The notes below the pieces were generated by a model, which saw only the letters and a list, made by a program, of their open reading frames with translations, was not told the DNA's origin and made no database searches. Below, in pieces: positions 1-6,270 of a stretch of DNA of 6,448 bases (position 1 is the stretch's first letter; every line of letters starts with the position of its first letter). Position numbers and translations under genes: made by a program. The DNA comes from Bacillota bacterium (GTDB taxonomy: Bacteria; Bacillota; Clostridia; Lachnospirales; Lachnospiraceae), in contig JAGFXQ010000202.1 of NCBI GenBank assembly GCA_017861355.1, forward strand, positions 1 through 6,448, written 5' to 3'.

Positions 1-138
1 GAAAGAATGGCTTGCGGAATCGGAGCCTGCTTGGGCTGTGTATGTAAGTCAAAAGAAGTGGATCACCACAGCAATGTGAAGAATAAGCGAATTTGTAAGG
101 ATGGACCGGTATTTTATGCGGAAGAGGTGGAGCTATGA
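1..138 (+). CDS. pyrK: Dihydroorotate dehydrogenase electron transfer subunit, C-terminal fragment
   Basis: This is the last 45 codons of a gene that begins before the window. PyrK is the FAD and [2Fe-2S] subunit that passes electrons from the class 1B dihydroorotate dehydrogenase PyrD to NAD+ in the cytoplasm. The visible part is the iron-sulfur domain: ERMACGIGACLGC with cysteines at fragment residues 5, 10 and 13, and a fourth at residue 32 in the typical RICKDGPVF stretch that closes the family. The C13-to-C32 spacing of 18 residues is a little longer than I recall for the lactococcal protein, and there is an extra cysteine at residue 15. The stop codon overlaps the pyrD start as ATGA (135-138), which implies translational coupling of the two subunits. 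The identification is firm; the flavin domain is outside the window. Confidence 0.95.
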   Translation, partial: ERMACGIGACLGCVCKSKEVDHHSNVKNKRICKDGPVFYAEEVEL

Positions 139-1037
139 ACATGAATGTAACCTTGGCCGGTGTCACCTTTCAGAACCCGGTGACAACTGCCTCCGGAACC
201 TTTGGTTCCGGCATGGAATATAGCGAATATGTTGATTTGTCCAAGCTTGGTGCAGTCACAACAAAGGGTGTGTCGAGTATTCCCTGGCCAGGAAATCCAA
301 CTCCCAGATTGGCTGAGACCTATGGAGGGATGCTAAATGCGATCGGTTTGCAGAACCCCGGAGTAGAGGTATTTATCAAAAGAGATATTCCTTTTTTACG
401 TCAGTATAATACGAAGACAATCGTCAATGTCGTAGGAAAGACGACACAGGAATACTGTGAGGTGGTAGAACGCCTGTCGGATTGCGATATTGATATGCTG
501 GAGATTAATATTTCCTGCCCGAATGTAAAAGAAGGTGGAATTGCATTTGGACAGGATCCAAAATGTGTTGAGTCGATCACTTCAGAGCTGAAGAAACGTG
601 CGAAGCAGCCAATCATAATGAAGCTCAGCCCCAATGTTACAGATATTGCGGAGATGGCCAGAGCTGCCGAGTCTGGCGGGGCGGATGCCTTGTCTTTGAT
701 CAATACACTGACCGGTATGAAGATTGATATTCATCGCCGTGCTTGTCTGCTCGCCAACAAAACCGGTGGTTTATCCGGTCCGGCGATTAAGCCTATTGCA
801 GTACGTATGGTATATCTGGTGGCTCATGCAGTTTCCCTTCCGATTATCGGTATGGGAGGCATTACCTGTGCCGAGGATGCATTAGAGTTTATCATGGCAG
901 GTGCAAGTATGGTCGCAGTGGGTACGGCAAATTTTATTAATCCGTCTGCAACCATGGAAGTGCTCGAAGGAATAGAAGCTTATATGAAACAGTATCATGT
1001 TGAGGATATAAGGGAATTAATCGGCTGTGTGAAGTAA
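135..1037 (+). CDS. pyrD: Dihydroorotate dehydrogenase, class 1B catalytic subunit
   Basis: This 300-aa FMN enzyme oxidises dihydroorotate to orotate, the fourth step of de novo pyrimidine synthesis, and works in a complex with PyrK. It is full length for the class. Visible signatures are TTASGTFGSG (17-26), the FMN-contacting lysine in TTKGVS (42-47, K44), the substrate asparagine loop LNAIGLQNPG (67-76), NISCPN (125-130) with C128 as the catalytic base expected in class 1 enzymes, KLSPN (163-167), GGLSGPAIKP (211-220), the phosphate loop IIGMGGI (237-243) and VGTANF (262-267). A cysteine rather than a serine base, together with the pyrK neighbour, separates it from the class 2 membrane enzymes. 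The start at 135 is preferred over the ATG at 141. GAGGTG at 124-129 is spaced correctly for 135 and the ATGA overlap with pyrK is a common coupling arrangement. No U-tract terminator follows the gene. Confidence 0.97.
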   Translation: MNMNVTLAGVTFQNPVTTASGTFGSGMEYSEYVDLSKLGAVTTKGVSSIPWPGNPTPRLAETYGGMLNAIGLQNPGVEVFIKRDIPFLRQYNTKTIVNVVGKTTQEYCEVVERLSDCDIDMLEINISCPNVKEGGIAFGQDPKCVESITSELKKRAKQPIIMKLSPNVTDIAEMARAAESGGADALSLINTLTGMKIDIHRRACLLANKTGGLSGPAIKPIAVRMVYLVAHAVSLPIIGMGGITCAEDALEFIMAGASMVAVGTANFINPSATMEVLEGIEAYMKQYHVEDIRELIGCVK

Positions 1038-1057
1038 TTCAGTTAAGTCTAAAATTA

Positions 1058-1195
1058 ATAACTATTCAGCCCAGGCTCGAAAATCCTGCGGATTTCCTCG
1101 CTATATTGGATTAATCCAATAGAAGTATTTTAAAACGGCCCTTAGAAAGCAAGCTTTCACGGTCTGTTTTCAAATACTTCTGCTGGCCTGAATAG
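1058..1195. repeat. Structured intergenic element 1, multi-hairpin repeat
   Basis: This non-coding block lies between pyrD and pyrE. A closing stem pairs 1062-1074 with 1183-1195 at 12 of 13 positions (CTATTCAG against CTGAATAG at the ends). It encloses three hairpins. The first is AAATCC-TGC-GGATTT (1081-1095). The second is a perfect 18-nt palindrome TATTGGATTAATCCAATA (1104-1121). The third is a long arm pairing 1121-1136 with 1166-1181 (10 bp, one mismatch, 5 bp) capped by GAAAGC/GCTTTC (1145-1158). The left end matches a second element at 3167 (see that entry). Because inverted repeats look alike on both strands, orientation is assigned only by that shared left end. No T-run follows the long arm, so it is not a classical terminator. 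It may be a mobile or dispersed structured repeat; function unknown. Confidence 0.7.
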
Positions 1196-1246
1196 ATACA
1201 AAAATATTATTAATTTGAAATATATGCTATTATTTCTTGATATTTA

Positions 1247-1255
1247 TGATACAAT
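1247..1255 (+). promoter_or_regulatory. Candidate extended -10 promoter for pyrE
   Basis: TGATACAAT fits the extended -10 pattern TGnTATAAT with one mismatch in the hexamer (TACAAT, 1250-1255). No good -35 hexamer lies 16-18 bp upstream, as is often the case for extended -10 promoters. Transcription would start near 1262, giving a leader of about 15 nt that just covers the GGAGG at 1266-1270. If this is right, pyrE is transcribed separately from pyrKD and has no room for a leader attenuator. This is inferred from the motif only. Confidence 0.45.
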
Positions 1256-1276
1256 GGAACAAGATGGAGGAAGAGA

Positions 1277-1954
1277 ATGGAACAGTATAAGAAGGAATTT
1301 ATTGAATTCATGGTAGATTGCGGAGTGTTAAAGTTTGGAGACTTTACCACAAAAAGTGGGAGAAAGACACCTTTCTTTGTCAATACAGGCTTTTACCGAA
1401 CAGGTACGCAGCTGAGACGACTAGGTGAGTATTATGCTAAGGCAATCAATGATAAATACGGCATGGATTTTGACGTGTTATTCGGACCTGCATACAAAGG
1501 TATTCCGCTTAGTGTGGCCACCACGATGGCAATCAGCGAATTCTATCAGAAGGATATCAAATACTGCTCTAACCGTAAGGAAGTGAAGGATCATGGTGAT
1601 ACCGGTATCTTGCTTGGATCTCCACTAAAGGATGACGACAAGGTTATCATTATAGAAGATGTCACAACTGCAGGGACCTCGATCGGAGAGACAATGCCTA
1701 TCTTATCAGCACAGGCACAGGTCAAGGTGTTAGGCTTGGTTGTATCAGTAGATCGAATGGAAAGAGGACAGGGTAGTAAGAGTGCTCTCTCTGAAATAGA
1801 GGAGAATTATCAGATTGCTACTACAGCAATTGTTACGATGCAGGAAGTGGTTGAGCATCTGTATAATAGCCCCTATAATGGGAAAATTGTAATTGATGAT
1901 ACATTAAAATCTGCAATTGACGCATATTATGAGCAGTACGGTGTGAAAAATTAG
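1277..1954 (+). CDS. pyrE: Orotate phosphoribosyltransferase
   Basis: This 225-aa cytoplasmic enzyme joins orotate and PRPP to give orotidine 5'-monophosphate, the step after PyrD. The type I phosphoribosyltransferase PRPP loop VIIIEDVTTAGTS is at residues 123-135, with the acidic pair E127/D128. FGPAYKGIPL (69-78) is the conserved strand-loop that positions the diphosphate. NRKEVKDHGDTG (99-110) matches the mobile catalytic loop rich in Arg, Lys and His that reaches into the partner subunit of the dimer. SVDRMERG (157-164) corresponds to the orotate/phosphate contact region. FTTKSGRKTPFFVNTG (23-38) is the usual N-terminal substrate segment. Length is normal. The ATG is preceded by GGAGG (1266-1270) at 6 nt. 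The gene is separated from pyrD by the structured element and has a candidate promoter of its own. Confidence 0.96.
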   Translation: MEQYKKEFIEFMVDCGVLKFGDFTTKSGRKTPFFVNTGFYRTGTQLRRLGEYYAKAINDKYGMDFDVLFGPAYKGIPLSVATTMAISEFYQKDIKYCSNRKEVKDHGDTGILLGSPLKDDDKVIIIEDVTTAGTSIGETMPILSAQAQVKVLGLVVSVDRMERGQGSKSALSEIEENYQIATTAIVTMQEVVEHLYNSPYNGKIVIDDTLKSAIDAYYEQYGVKN

Positions 1955-1991
1955 GTAAGATGATTGCCGATAGATAAAGGAGGGATTAGAT

Positions 1992-2144
1992 ATGATGGAG
2001 AAAATCTATAACACAATGAAATCGGTAGGTGTATGGAATCTTGTTATGGGAATTCTGCTGATTGTGGCAGGAACGGTATCCGGAACTTTACTTATACTAA
2101 ACGGTGCAAAATTACTTAAGAAGAAATCAGATTTACTTTTTTAA
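1992..2144 (+). CDS. Small single-pass membrane protein, 50 aa, unknown function
   Basis: This short gene begins 37 bp after pyrE and is supported by one of the best ribosome binding sites in the window, AAAGGAGGG at 1976-1984, 7 nt before the ATG. A second ATG follows immediately (1995), so the first residue could be either. The 50-residue product has a short polar N-terminus (MMEKIYNTMK), a hydrophobic, glycine-containing stretch at residues 14-37 long enough to cross the membrane once, and a basic tail beginning with KLLKKK (40-45). The lysine-rich end would by the positive-inside rule be cytoplasmic. There is no lipobox or obvious signal cleavage site. A Rho-independent terminator starts 14 bp after its stop, so it is the last gene of the pyrE transcript. 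I do not recognise the family and assign no function. Confidence 0.72.
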   Translation: MMEKIYNTMKSVGVWNLVMGILLIVAGTVSGTLLILNGAKLLKKKSDLLF

Positions 2145-2158
2145 ATCAAATATGAACT

Positions 2159-2191
2159 ACCCTAAGATGATCGATATCTTAGGGTTTTTTT
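2159..2191 (+). terminator. Rho-independent terminator after pyrE and the small membrane protein gene
   Basis: ACCCTAAGAT (2159-2168) pairs perfectly with ATCTTAGGGT (2176-2185) around a 7-nt loop, and the stem runs directly into seven Ts (2185-2191). It has the classical stem plus U-tract form and acts on the + strand. On the minus strand no T-run follows the stem, so it is not bidirectional. It separates the pyrimidine transcript from the carbohydrate locus. Confidence 0.92.
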
Positions 2192-2242
2192 GCTCTTGGG
2201 TATCTTACGATGCCAGAAAAGTGGCAGAATGGAGGGTATAGT

Positions 2243-3088
2243 ATGCATGATATGAGTTTATATGAGAAAAAAATAATCAGCGATACCGAATTTCCGGTCC
2301 AGATGTTCAAGCAGCAGATCAAAAAGCCTGGGCTTTATTGCCCTTCCCATTGGCATGAACATATTGAGCTACATTATGTACTTGAAGGACAAGGTATTTT
2401 CTATTGTAATCATAAGCCCTTTAATATGGAAGAAGGCAACCTGGTGATCATCAACAGTAACGAGCTGCATGAAGGTTTTAGCCGTACGAAGAACTTTGAA
2501 GCACTGGTTATTATATTTGAGATGGCTGCGTTCTCCAAGGAGATTGCCAATTATAACGTGATCTTCAAATCCATTGTTGCTTCTGATATTAATATAAAGA
2601 AGCTGATGCAGGACATCTATCAAGAAGAGTTGAATAAGCAAGCAGGATATAAGATGGCAATGAGGGGTAAAATATATGAACTGATCACTTATCTGCTTCG
2701 TAATTATGTTGCTGAGAATCTGTCAGATAAGGAAAACAGTAAACGTATGCAGAATCTGAAACGATTGAATATGGTTTTACAGTACATCCATGCAAACTAT
2801 TCCGAGCCGATAGTCATACAGACTTTGGCGGAATTAATTCATCTAAGTGAATACCGTTTCTGTCATCTGTTCAAGGAAAGCCTTGGGCAGAGTCCACTGA
2901 ATTATATCAACGAGGTTCGCCTAAAGAAAGCACATCATCTGCTGGAGCAAAAGGAAATGACCGTTTCCGAGGTAGCAGCTACGGTTGGCTTTACTGATTA
3001 CAACAATTTTGGCAGAATATTTCGTAATTATTATGGTTATGCACCCTCTCATGTATGGAATCCGGATCTAACCAGAACTCAGCTATAA
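2243..3088 (+). CDS. AraC-family transcriptional regulator with N-terminal cupin domain
   Basis: This is a probable ligand-responsive DNA-binding regulator of the sugar genes that follow. With the chosen start it is 281 aa. The N-terminal part (about 15-80) is a cupin-type sensor with H36-x-H38-x3-E42 and the strand pattern VLEGQGIFYCNHKPFNMEEG (46-65), usual in sugar-responsive AraC proteins. The C-terminal part (about 175-272) is the double helix-turn-helix domain: LAELIHLSEYRFCHLFKE (195-212) is the first and VSEVAATVGFTDYNNFGRIF (241-260) the second, ending in the family tail YGYAPSHVW. An upstream in-frame ATG at 2210 would add 11 residues but has no ribosome binding site; the ATG at 2243 has GGAGGG (2231-2236) at 6 nt, so I use that. 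I see no convincing promoter in the 50 bp after the terminator. The effector is not predictable from sequence. Confidence 0.92.
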   Translation: MHDMSLYEKKIISDTEFPVQMFKQQIKKPGLYCPSHWHEHIELHYVLEGQGIFYCNHKPFNMEEGNLVIINSNELHEGFSRTKNFEALVIIFEMAAFSKEIANYNVIFKSIVASDINIKKLMQDIYQEELNKQAGYKMAMRGKIYELITYLLRNYVAENLSDKENSKRMQNLKRLNMVLQYIHANYSEPIVIQTLAELIHLSEYRFCHLFKESLGQSPLNYINEVRLKKAHHLLEQKEMTVSEVAATVGFTDYNNFGRIFRNYYGYAPSHVWNPDLTRTQL

Positions 3089-3109
3089 GGAAAGAAATAG
3101 CAAGATAAT

Positions 3110-3142
3110 ATGTATAATCAGCAAGAAAATCATAGATAATCA
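3110..3142 (+). promoter_or_regulatory. Direct repeat, possible AraC-type operator, with a TATAAT hexamer
   Basis: ATnnATAATCA occurs at 3110-3120 and again at 3132-3142, 9 of 11 positions identical, with start points 22 bp apart, close to two helical turns. Tandem direct repeats at about this spacing are typical binding sites of AraC-family proteins, and the regulator gene ends just upstream at 3088. The first copy overlaps a perfect TATAAT (3113-3118), which could alternatively be a -10 box, although no -35 hexamer is seen at the right distance. The DNA is very AT-rich, so a chance repeat is possible. Confidence 0.25.
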
Positions 3143-3157
3143 AGTTGCAGAAATGTA

Positions 3158-3166
3158 TGATATATT
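3158..3166 (+). promoter_or_regulatory. Candidate extended -10 promoter for the carbohydrate operon
   Basis: TGATATATT fits TGnTATAAT with one mismatch in the hexamer, the same layout as the candidate ahead of pyrE. No recognisable -35 box is present; an activator-dependent promoter would be consistent with that. Transcription would start near 3173, almost exactly at the left edge of structured element 2, so the whole element would form the mRNA leader. Motif-only evidence in AT-rich DNA. Confidence 0.3.
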
Positions 3167-3291
3167 ATAACTATTAAGTATCCTCGAGAAATCCGTAGGA
3201 TTTTGAGTTGGACAGCGCCAAAATATGTGTTTTACATATTTTGTGTGCATCGGTTCGTAAGAACCGCAGTGACCGAATGGTCACGATAGAT
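3167..3291. repeat. Structured intergenic element 2, multi-hairpin repeat related to element 1
   Basis: The left end aligns with element 1: ATAACTATTAAG (3167-3178) against ATAACTATTCAG (1058-1069), then CTCGA (3183-3187), then hairpin AAATCC-GTA-GGATTT (3189-3203) with the same stem and a different loop. After that the two differ. Here follow a 10-bp stem CAAAATATGT/ACATATTTTG (3219-3243), extendable by GCGC/GTGC (3215-3218 with 3245-3248), then CGGTTC-GTAA-GAACCG (3251-3266), then GTGACC-GAAT-GGTCAC (3269-3284). The outer closure can be TAAGTATC (3175-3182) with GATA-gat-CTTA (3285-3295), or CTAT (3171-3174) with ATAG (3286-3289) as in element 1. It lies between the araC-type gene and the first enzyme gene. 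No T-run follows any arm. Confidence 0.68.
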
Positions 3292-3320
3292 CTTATATTG
3301 AGATAATAGGAGGAAAGACA

Positions 3321-4292
3321 ATGAAATTAGGTACTTTTACAGTCGTTTTAGGAGATATGTCCCTTGATAAGGCTTGTGAGTTTTTGTCTTCAAACGGTGT
3401 TCAGACAGTAGAAATCGGTTGTGGCGGATATCCCGGAAGAGCGCATTGTGACCCCGATATATTATTAAATGATGAAAAAGAGCTGGACAAATTTAAAAAT
3501 ACCATAAAGAATCATAATCTGGAAATCAGTGCATTAAGCTGCCATGGCAATATGGTTCATCCTGTGAAGGAAATCGCGGATAAATTTGATGAGGACCTGA
3601 CAAAAGCAATTTTATTGGCAGAAAAGCTCGGTATTTCTATCGTTAATACCTTCTCCGGATGCCCCGGCGGAAGTCCGGAAGACAAGATGCCAAACTGGGT
3701 AACCTGCTCTTGGCCGGAGGATTATATGAAGATTCTTGACTATCAGTGGAATGAAATTTTGATTCCTTACTGGAAGAAGAAAGTGGCATTTGCTAAGCAG
3801 CATGGAGTGAACAAATTTGCTCTTGAGATGCATCCAGGATTCTGCGTCTATAATACCAGCACATTATTAAAGCTCCGCGCAGCAGTTGGACCGGAGATCG
3901 GTGCTAACTTTGATCCAAGCCATTTGATTTGGCAGGGTATGGATCCTTGTGCAAGTATCCGTGAATTAGGGAAAGCAGGAGCAATCTTCCATTTCCATGC
4001 GAAGGATACGAAGATTGACAAGTACAATACCGCAGTGAACGGAGTATTAGACACTGGACATTACGGCAATGAGATGAATCGTTCCTGGGTCTTTAGAGCA
4101 GTAGGCTATGGCAACGGTGAGGAGTACTGGAAGGCTATCATATCCGAGCTTCGTATGGCCGGTTATGATCATGCCCTGAGTATTGAGCATGAGGACAGCT
4201 TGATGTCCGGCAAGGAAGGCTTAGTAAAAGCAATTAGCTTCCTTAAGAATGTATTAATCTATGAGGCCAGAGGTGAGATGTTCTGGGCTTAA
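3321..4292 (+). CDS. TIM-barrel sugar isomerase/epimerase-like enzyme, 323 aa
   Basis: This protein belongs to the AP-endonuclease-2-like TIM-barrel superfamily of sugar (phosphate) isomerases and epimerases, which use a divalent metal to move protons next to a carbonyl. The expected four metal ligands are visible at the ends of late strands: E169 in ALEMHPG, D198 in NFDPSH, H226 in FHFHAKD (H224 also near) and E289 in LSIEHED. H201 follows D198 closely. Conserved stretches GANFDPSHLIWQGMDP (194-209) and NGVLDTG (240-246) are familiar from uncharacterised members often found beside Gfo/Idh/MocA genes. At 323 aa it is longer than the common 250-280 aa members, with an inserted stretch around 113-150 that could form a lid. 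The ATG has AGGAGG (3308-3313) at 7 nt. It is first in the probable operon; 90 bp separate it from the oxidoreductase. Substrate unknown. Confidence 0.88.
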   Translation: MKLGTFTVVLGDMSLDKACEFLSSNGVQTVEIGCGGYPGRAHCDPDILLNDEKELDKFKNTIKNHNLEISALSCHGNMVHPVKEIADKFDEDLTKAILLAEKLGISIVNTFSGCPGGSPEDKMPNWVTCSWPEDYMKILDYQWNEILIPYWKKKVAFAKQHGVNKFALEMHPGFCVYNTSTLLKLRAAVGPEIGANFDPSHLIWQGMDPCASIRELGKAGAIFHFHAKDTKIDKYNTAVNGVLDTGHYGNEMNRSWVFRAVGYGNGEEYWKAIISELRMAGYDHALSIEHEDSLMSGKEGLVKAISFLKNVLIYEARGEMFWA

Positions 4293-4382
4293 TCGGACAG
4301 TAAGGTTGCTATTTGAAAAGATAATTATGAAATATAGACTAGATTACGTTAAGATAAGTACGGATATGGAGGCTAATAAGTA

Positions 4383-5438
4383 ATGAAAGGTACAAATTAT
4401 ATGCTTGGTATTGTGGGCTTTGGTGGTATGGGCAATTGGCACAGAGAGACCATCGAGAATATTGACGGATTAGAGGTCGCAGGAATCTATGACATCAGTG
4501 AATCACGTAAGACTTATGCTAAGGAAGTCGGTGTGCATAGTTATAACAGCTTAGAGGAATTATTAGAAGATGCTCAGATTGATCTGGTACTGGTTGCGAC
4601 ACCCAATGATCTTCATAAGCCGATCGCTATTCAGGCAATGCGTGCGGGTAAGAATGTGGTAAGCGAGAAGCCGGTTACATTGAGTTCTACTGATTTACAG
4701 GAAATGATGGATACAGCAAAAGAGACCGGAAAGCTCTTCACAGTACATCAGAATCGTCGTTGGGACGAGGATTATCTCACGATGAAGAAGATATATGAAG
4801 AGAAGAAATTAGGTGACGTATATCGAATCGAATCCAGAGTACATGGTTCCAGAGGAATCCCTGGCGACTGGAGACAGGAGAAAGAACATGGCGGCGGCAT
4901 GGTACTTGACTGGGGTGTACACCTGTTGGATCAGATTCTGCAGATGATGGGAAGCACCAAGTTAAAGACTGTATTTGCTACCGTTACTAACATTACCAAT
5001 ACTATGGTAGATGATGGCTTCACGGTACAGCTTGGTTTTGAGAACGGTGTAGATGTTCTGGTTGAGGTTGGTACCAGCAACTTTATCTCATTACCCAGAT
5101 GGTATATGATTGGACAGAATGGAACAGCAATTATTGAGGACTGGAGTCTGAAGGGCCGTATCGTTCGCGCTGTAGGCAAGAATGAGGAAGACGTAGTTCC
5201 GGTTCGTACCGCAGCAGGATTAACAAAGACGATGGCACCCCGCAGAGATGACACCATCAGTACGGAGGAACTTGATATTGTGAATAGTGATATCAGAGAT
5301 TTCTATCGTAACGTAATGAAGGCGATCGCGAAGGAAGAAGAGCAAAAGATCAAGATGCCCGAGGTTATGAGAGTTATGAAGCTGATGGAAGCTGTATTCG
5401 AATCTTCAGAGAAAAAACAAGTTGTATACTTTGAATAA
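4383..5438 (+). CDS. Gfo/Idh/MocA-family NAD(P)-dependent oxidoreductase
   Basis: This 351-aa cytoplasmic dehydrogenase is of the family that oxidises or reduces a hydroxyl/keto group on sugars, inositols or glycosides. The N-terminal Rossmann fold shows IVGFGGMGNWH (10-20) with G12-x-G14-xx-G17, and D37 in GIYDIS at the end of the second strand favours NAD over NADP. VATPNDLH (71-78) and the signature SEKPVTL (94-100), with K96 as a conserved active-site lysine, follow. The C-terminal half carries GGGMVLDWGVHLLD (170-183), matching the family motif GG-x-x-x-D-x-G-x-H, with D176 and H180 as likely catalytic residues. VHQNRRW (121-127) is typical. GGAGG (4368-4372) lies 10 nt before the ATG, slightly long; an in-frame ATG at 4401 is a weaker alternative. 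It sits between two TIM-barrel enzymes and probably supplies or uses their keto substrate. Confidence 0.92.
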   Translation: MKGTNYMLGIVGFGGMGNWHRETIENIDGLEVAGIYDISESRKTYAKEVGVHSYNSLEELLEDAQIDLVLVATPNDLHKPIAIQAMRAGKNVVSEKPVTLSSTDLQEMMDTAKETGKLFTVHQNRRWDEDYLTMKKIYEEKKLGDVYRIESRVHGSRGIPGDWRQEKEHGGGMVLDWGVHLLDQILQMMGSTKLKTVFATVTNITNTMVDDGFTVQLGFENGVDVLVEVGTSNFISLPRWYMIGQNGTAIIEDWSLKGRIVRAVGKNEEDVVPVRTAAGLTKTMAPRRDDTISTEELDIVNSDIRDFYRNVMKAIAKEEEQKIKMPEVMRVMKLMEAVFESSEKKQVVYFE

Positions 5439-5477
5439 TAGATTGGGCTAAAGCAACAGAAGCGAAAGGAGTTCTAT

Positions 5478-6239
5478 ATGAGTAAATTACCGGTTGCTCT
5501 TCAGGTGTATTCGATTCGTGAAGATGCAGAGAAGGATTTTATACAGTCAATGAAGCAAGTGAAGGAAATGGGTTATGAAGGAGTGGAGCTTGCCGGTCTT
5601 TATGGCTATACTCCTGAGGAAGTTCGGGATATTCTGAAAGAAATTGGTTTGATTCCGATCTCCGCGCATGTTCCGTATCAGGCATTTGTTCCGAATATTA
5701 CGAAGACAGCAGAGGATTATGCTACCATCGGATGCAAATACGTAGCAATCCCCTATCTGATGGACGATCAACGTTACGGTACCGAGTATTTTGAGGAATT
5801 TATGAAGAATGTTCCTGCGATTGCAGAAGCTTGCCATAAAGTTGGAATTACACTGATGTATCATAACCATGATTTTGAATTCCTGAAGACAGCGGAAGGC
5901 GAATATATACTTGACTACATGTATCGTACCTATGGCAAGGAGGTATGGCAGGTAGAATTAGATACCTGTTGGACCAAGGTTGCAGGTGAAGACCCCGCTA
6001 CCTACATGAAGAAATATGAAGGCAGATTACCGGTGGTTCATCTGAAGGATTACAGCAAAGAACCGGAATTTGAGTTCCGCGCAGTTGGTCATGGAGTTCA
6101 GGACATACCTTCCATTCTTACACAGGCAGTTGCAGGTGGCAGTGAGTGGTTAGTGGTAGAACAGGACAGACACACGGAATTTAGTGCTCTTGAGGATGCA
6201 CATATCAGTAGAGATTATCTGAAATCCTTAGGTTTCTAA
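5478..6239 (+). CDS. TIM-barrel sugar isomerase/epimerase-like enzyme, 253 aa
   Basis: This is a second member of the AP-endonuclease-2-like TIM-barrel superfamily, of normal length and clearly from another subfamily than the 323-aa enzyme upstream. It opens with VALQVYSIRED (6-16), typical of this subgroup, continues with GYEGVELAGLYG (32-43) and PISAHVP (60-66), and has the hallmark MYHNHDFEF (127-135). Probable metal and substrate ligands are one or more of H129, H131 and E134, then D162 in ELDTCW, H188 in VVHLKDY and E228 in LVVEQD. VGHG (203-206) is also usual here. There is no signal peptide, so it is cytoplasmic. AAAGGAG (5465-5471) stands 6 nt before the ATG, 39 bp after the oxidoreductase gene, and the next oxidoreductase begins 31 bp downstream. 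It may isomerise, epimerise, hydrate or cleave a keto-sugar; the sequence does not decide. Confidence 0.9.
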   Translation: MSKLPVALQVYSIREDAEKDFIQSMKQVKEMGYEGVELAGLYGYTPEEVRDILKEIGLIPISAHVPYQAFVPNITKTAEDYATIGCKYVAIPYLMDDQRYGTEYFEEFMKNVPAIAEACHKVGITLMYHNHDFEFLKTAEGEYILDYMYRTYGKEVWQVELDTCWTKVAGEDPATYMKKYEGRLPVVHLKDYSKEPEFEFRAVGHGVQDIPSILTQAVAGGSEWLVVEQDRHTEFSALEDAHISRDYLKSLGF

Positions 6240-6270
6240 TTGACGAAAGATTACAATGGAGGTTTTTACT

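Noticed and set aside
1145..1181. Long arm of element 1 as a Rho-independent terminator for pyrKD
   Set aside because: The stem is followed by GCTGGCCTG, not by a run of Ts.
2210..2242. Upstream ATG adding 11 residues to the AraC-family protein
   Set aside because: No ribosome binding site precedes it, and the extra residues include the GGAGGG that serves the ATG at 2243.
3215..3284. Riboswitch or tRNA-like fold from the cluster of hairpins
   Set aside because: No known riboswitch core or tRNA signature (such as GGTTCGAATCC) is recognisable, and the related copy upstream has a different interior, which does not fit a ligand-binding core.
1058..3291. CRISPR array
   Set aside because: There are only two copies about 2.1 kb apart with genes between them, not evenly spaced short repeats.
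4306..4340. Possible promoter (TTGCTA or TTGAAA with TAGACT-like -10) in the 90-bp gap before the oxidoreductase
   Set aside because: Both hexamers are weak matches and the spacing is not ideal; the genes are better explained as one operon.
4366..4383. Five-codon reading frame (MEANK) whose stop overlaps the oxidoreductase start as TAATG
   Set aside because: It has no ribosome binding site of its own and contains the GGAGG used by the oxidoreductase; most likely chance.
4931..5257. Minus-strand open frame inside the oxidoreductase gene, and similar ones in the other genes
   Set aside because: They lie wholly within well-supported genes, have no ribosome binding sites and encode no recognisable protein.
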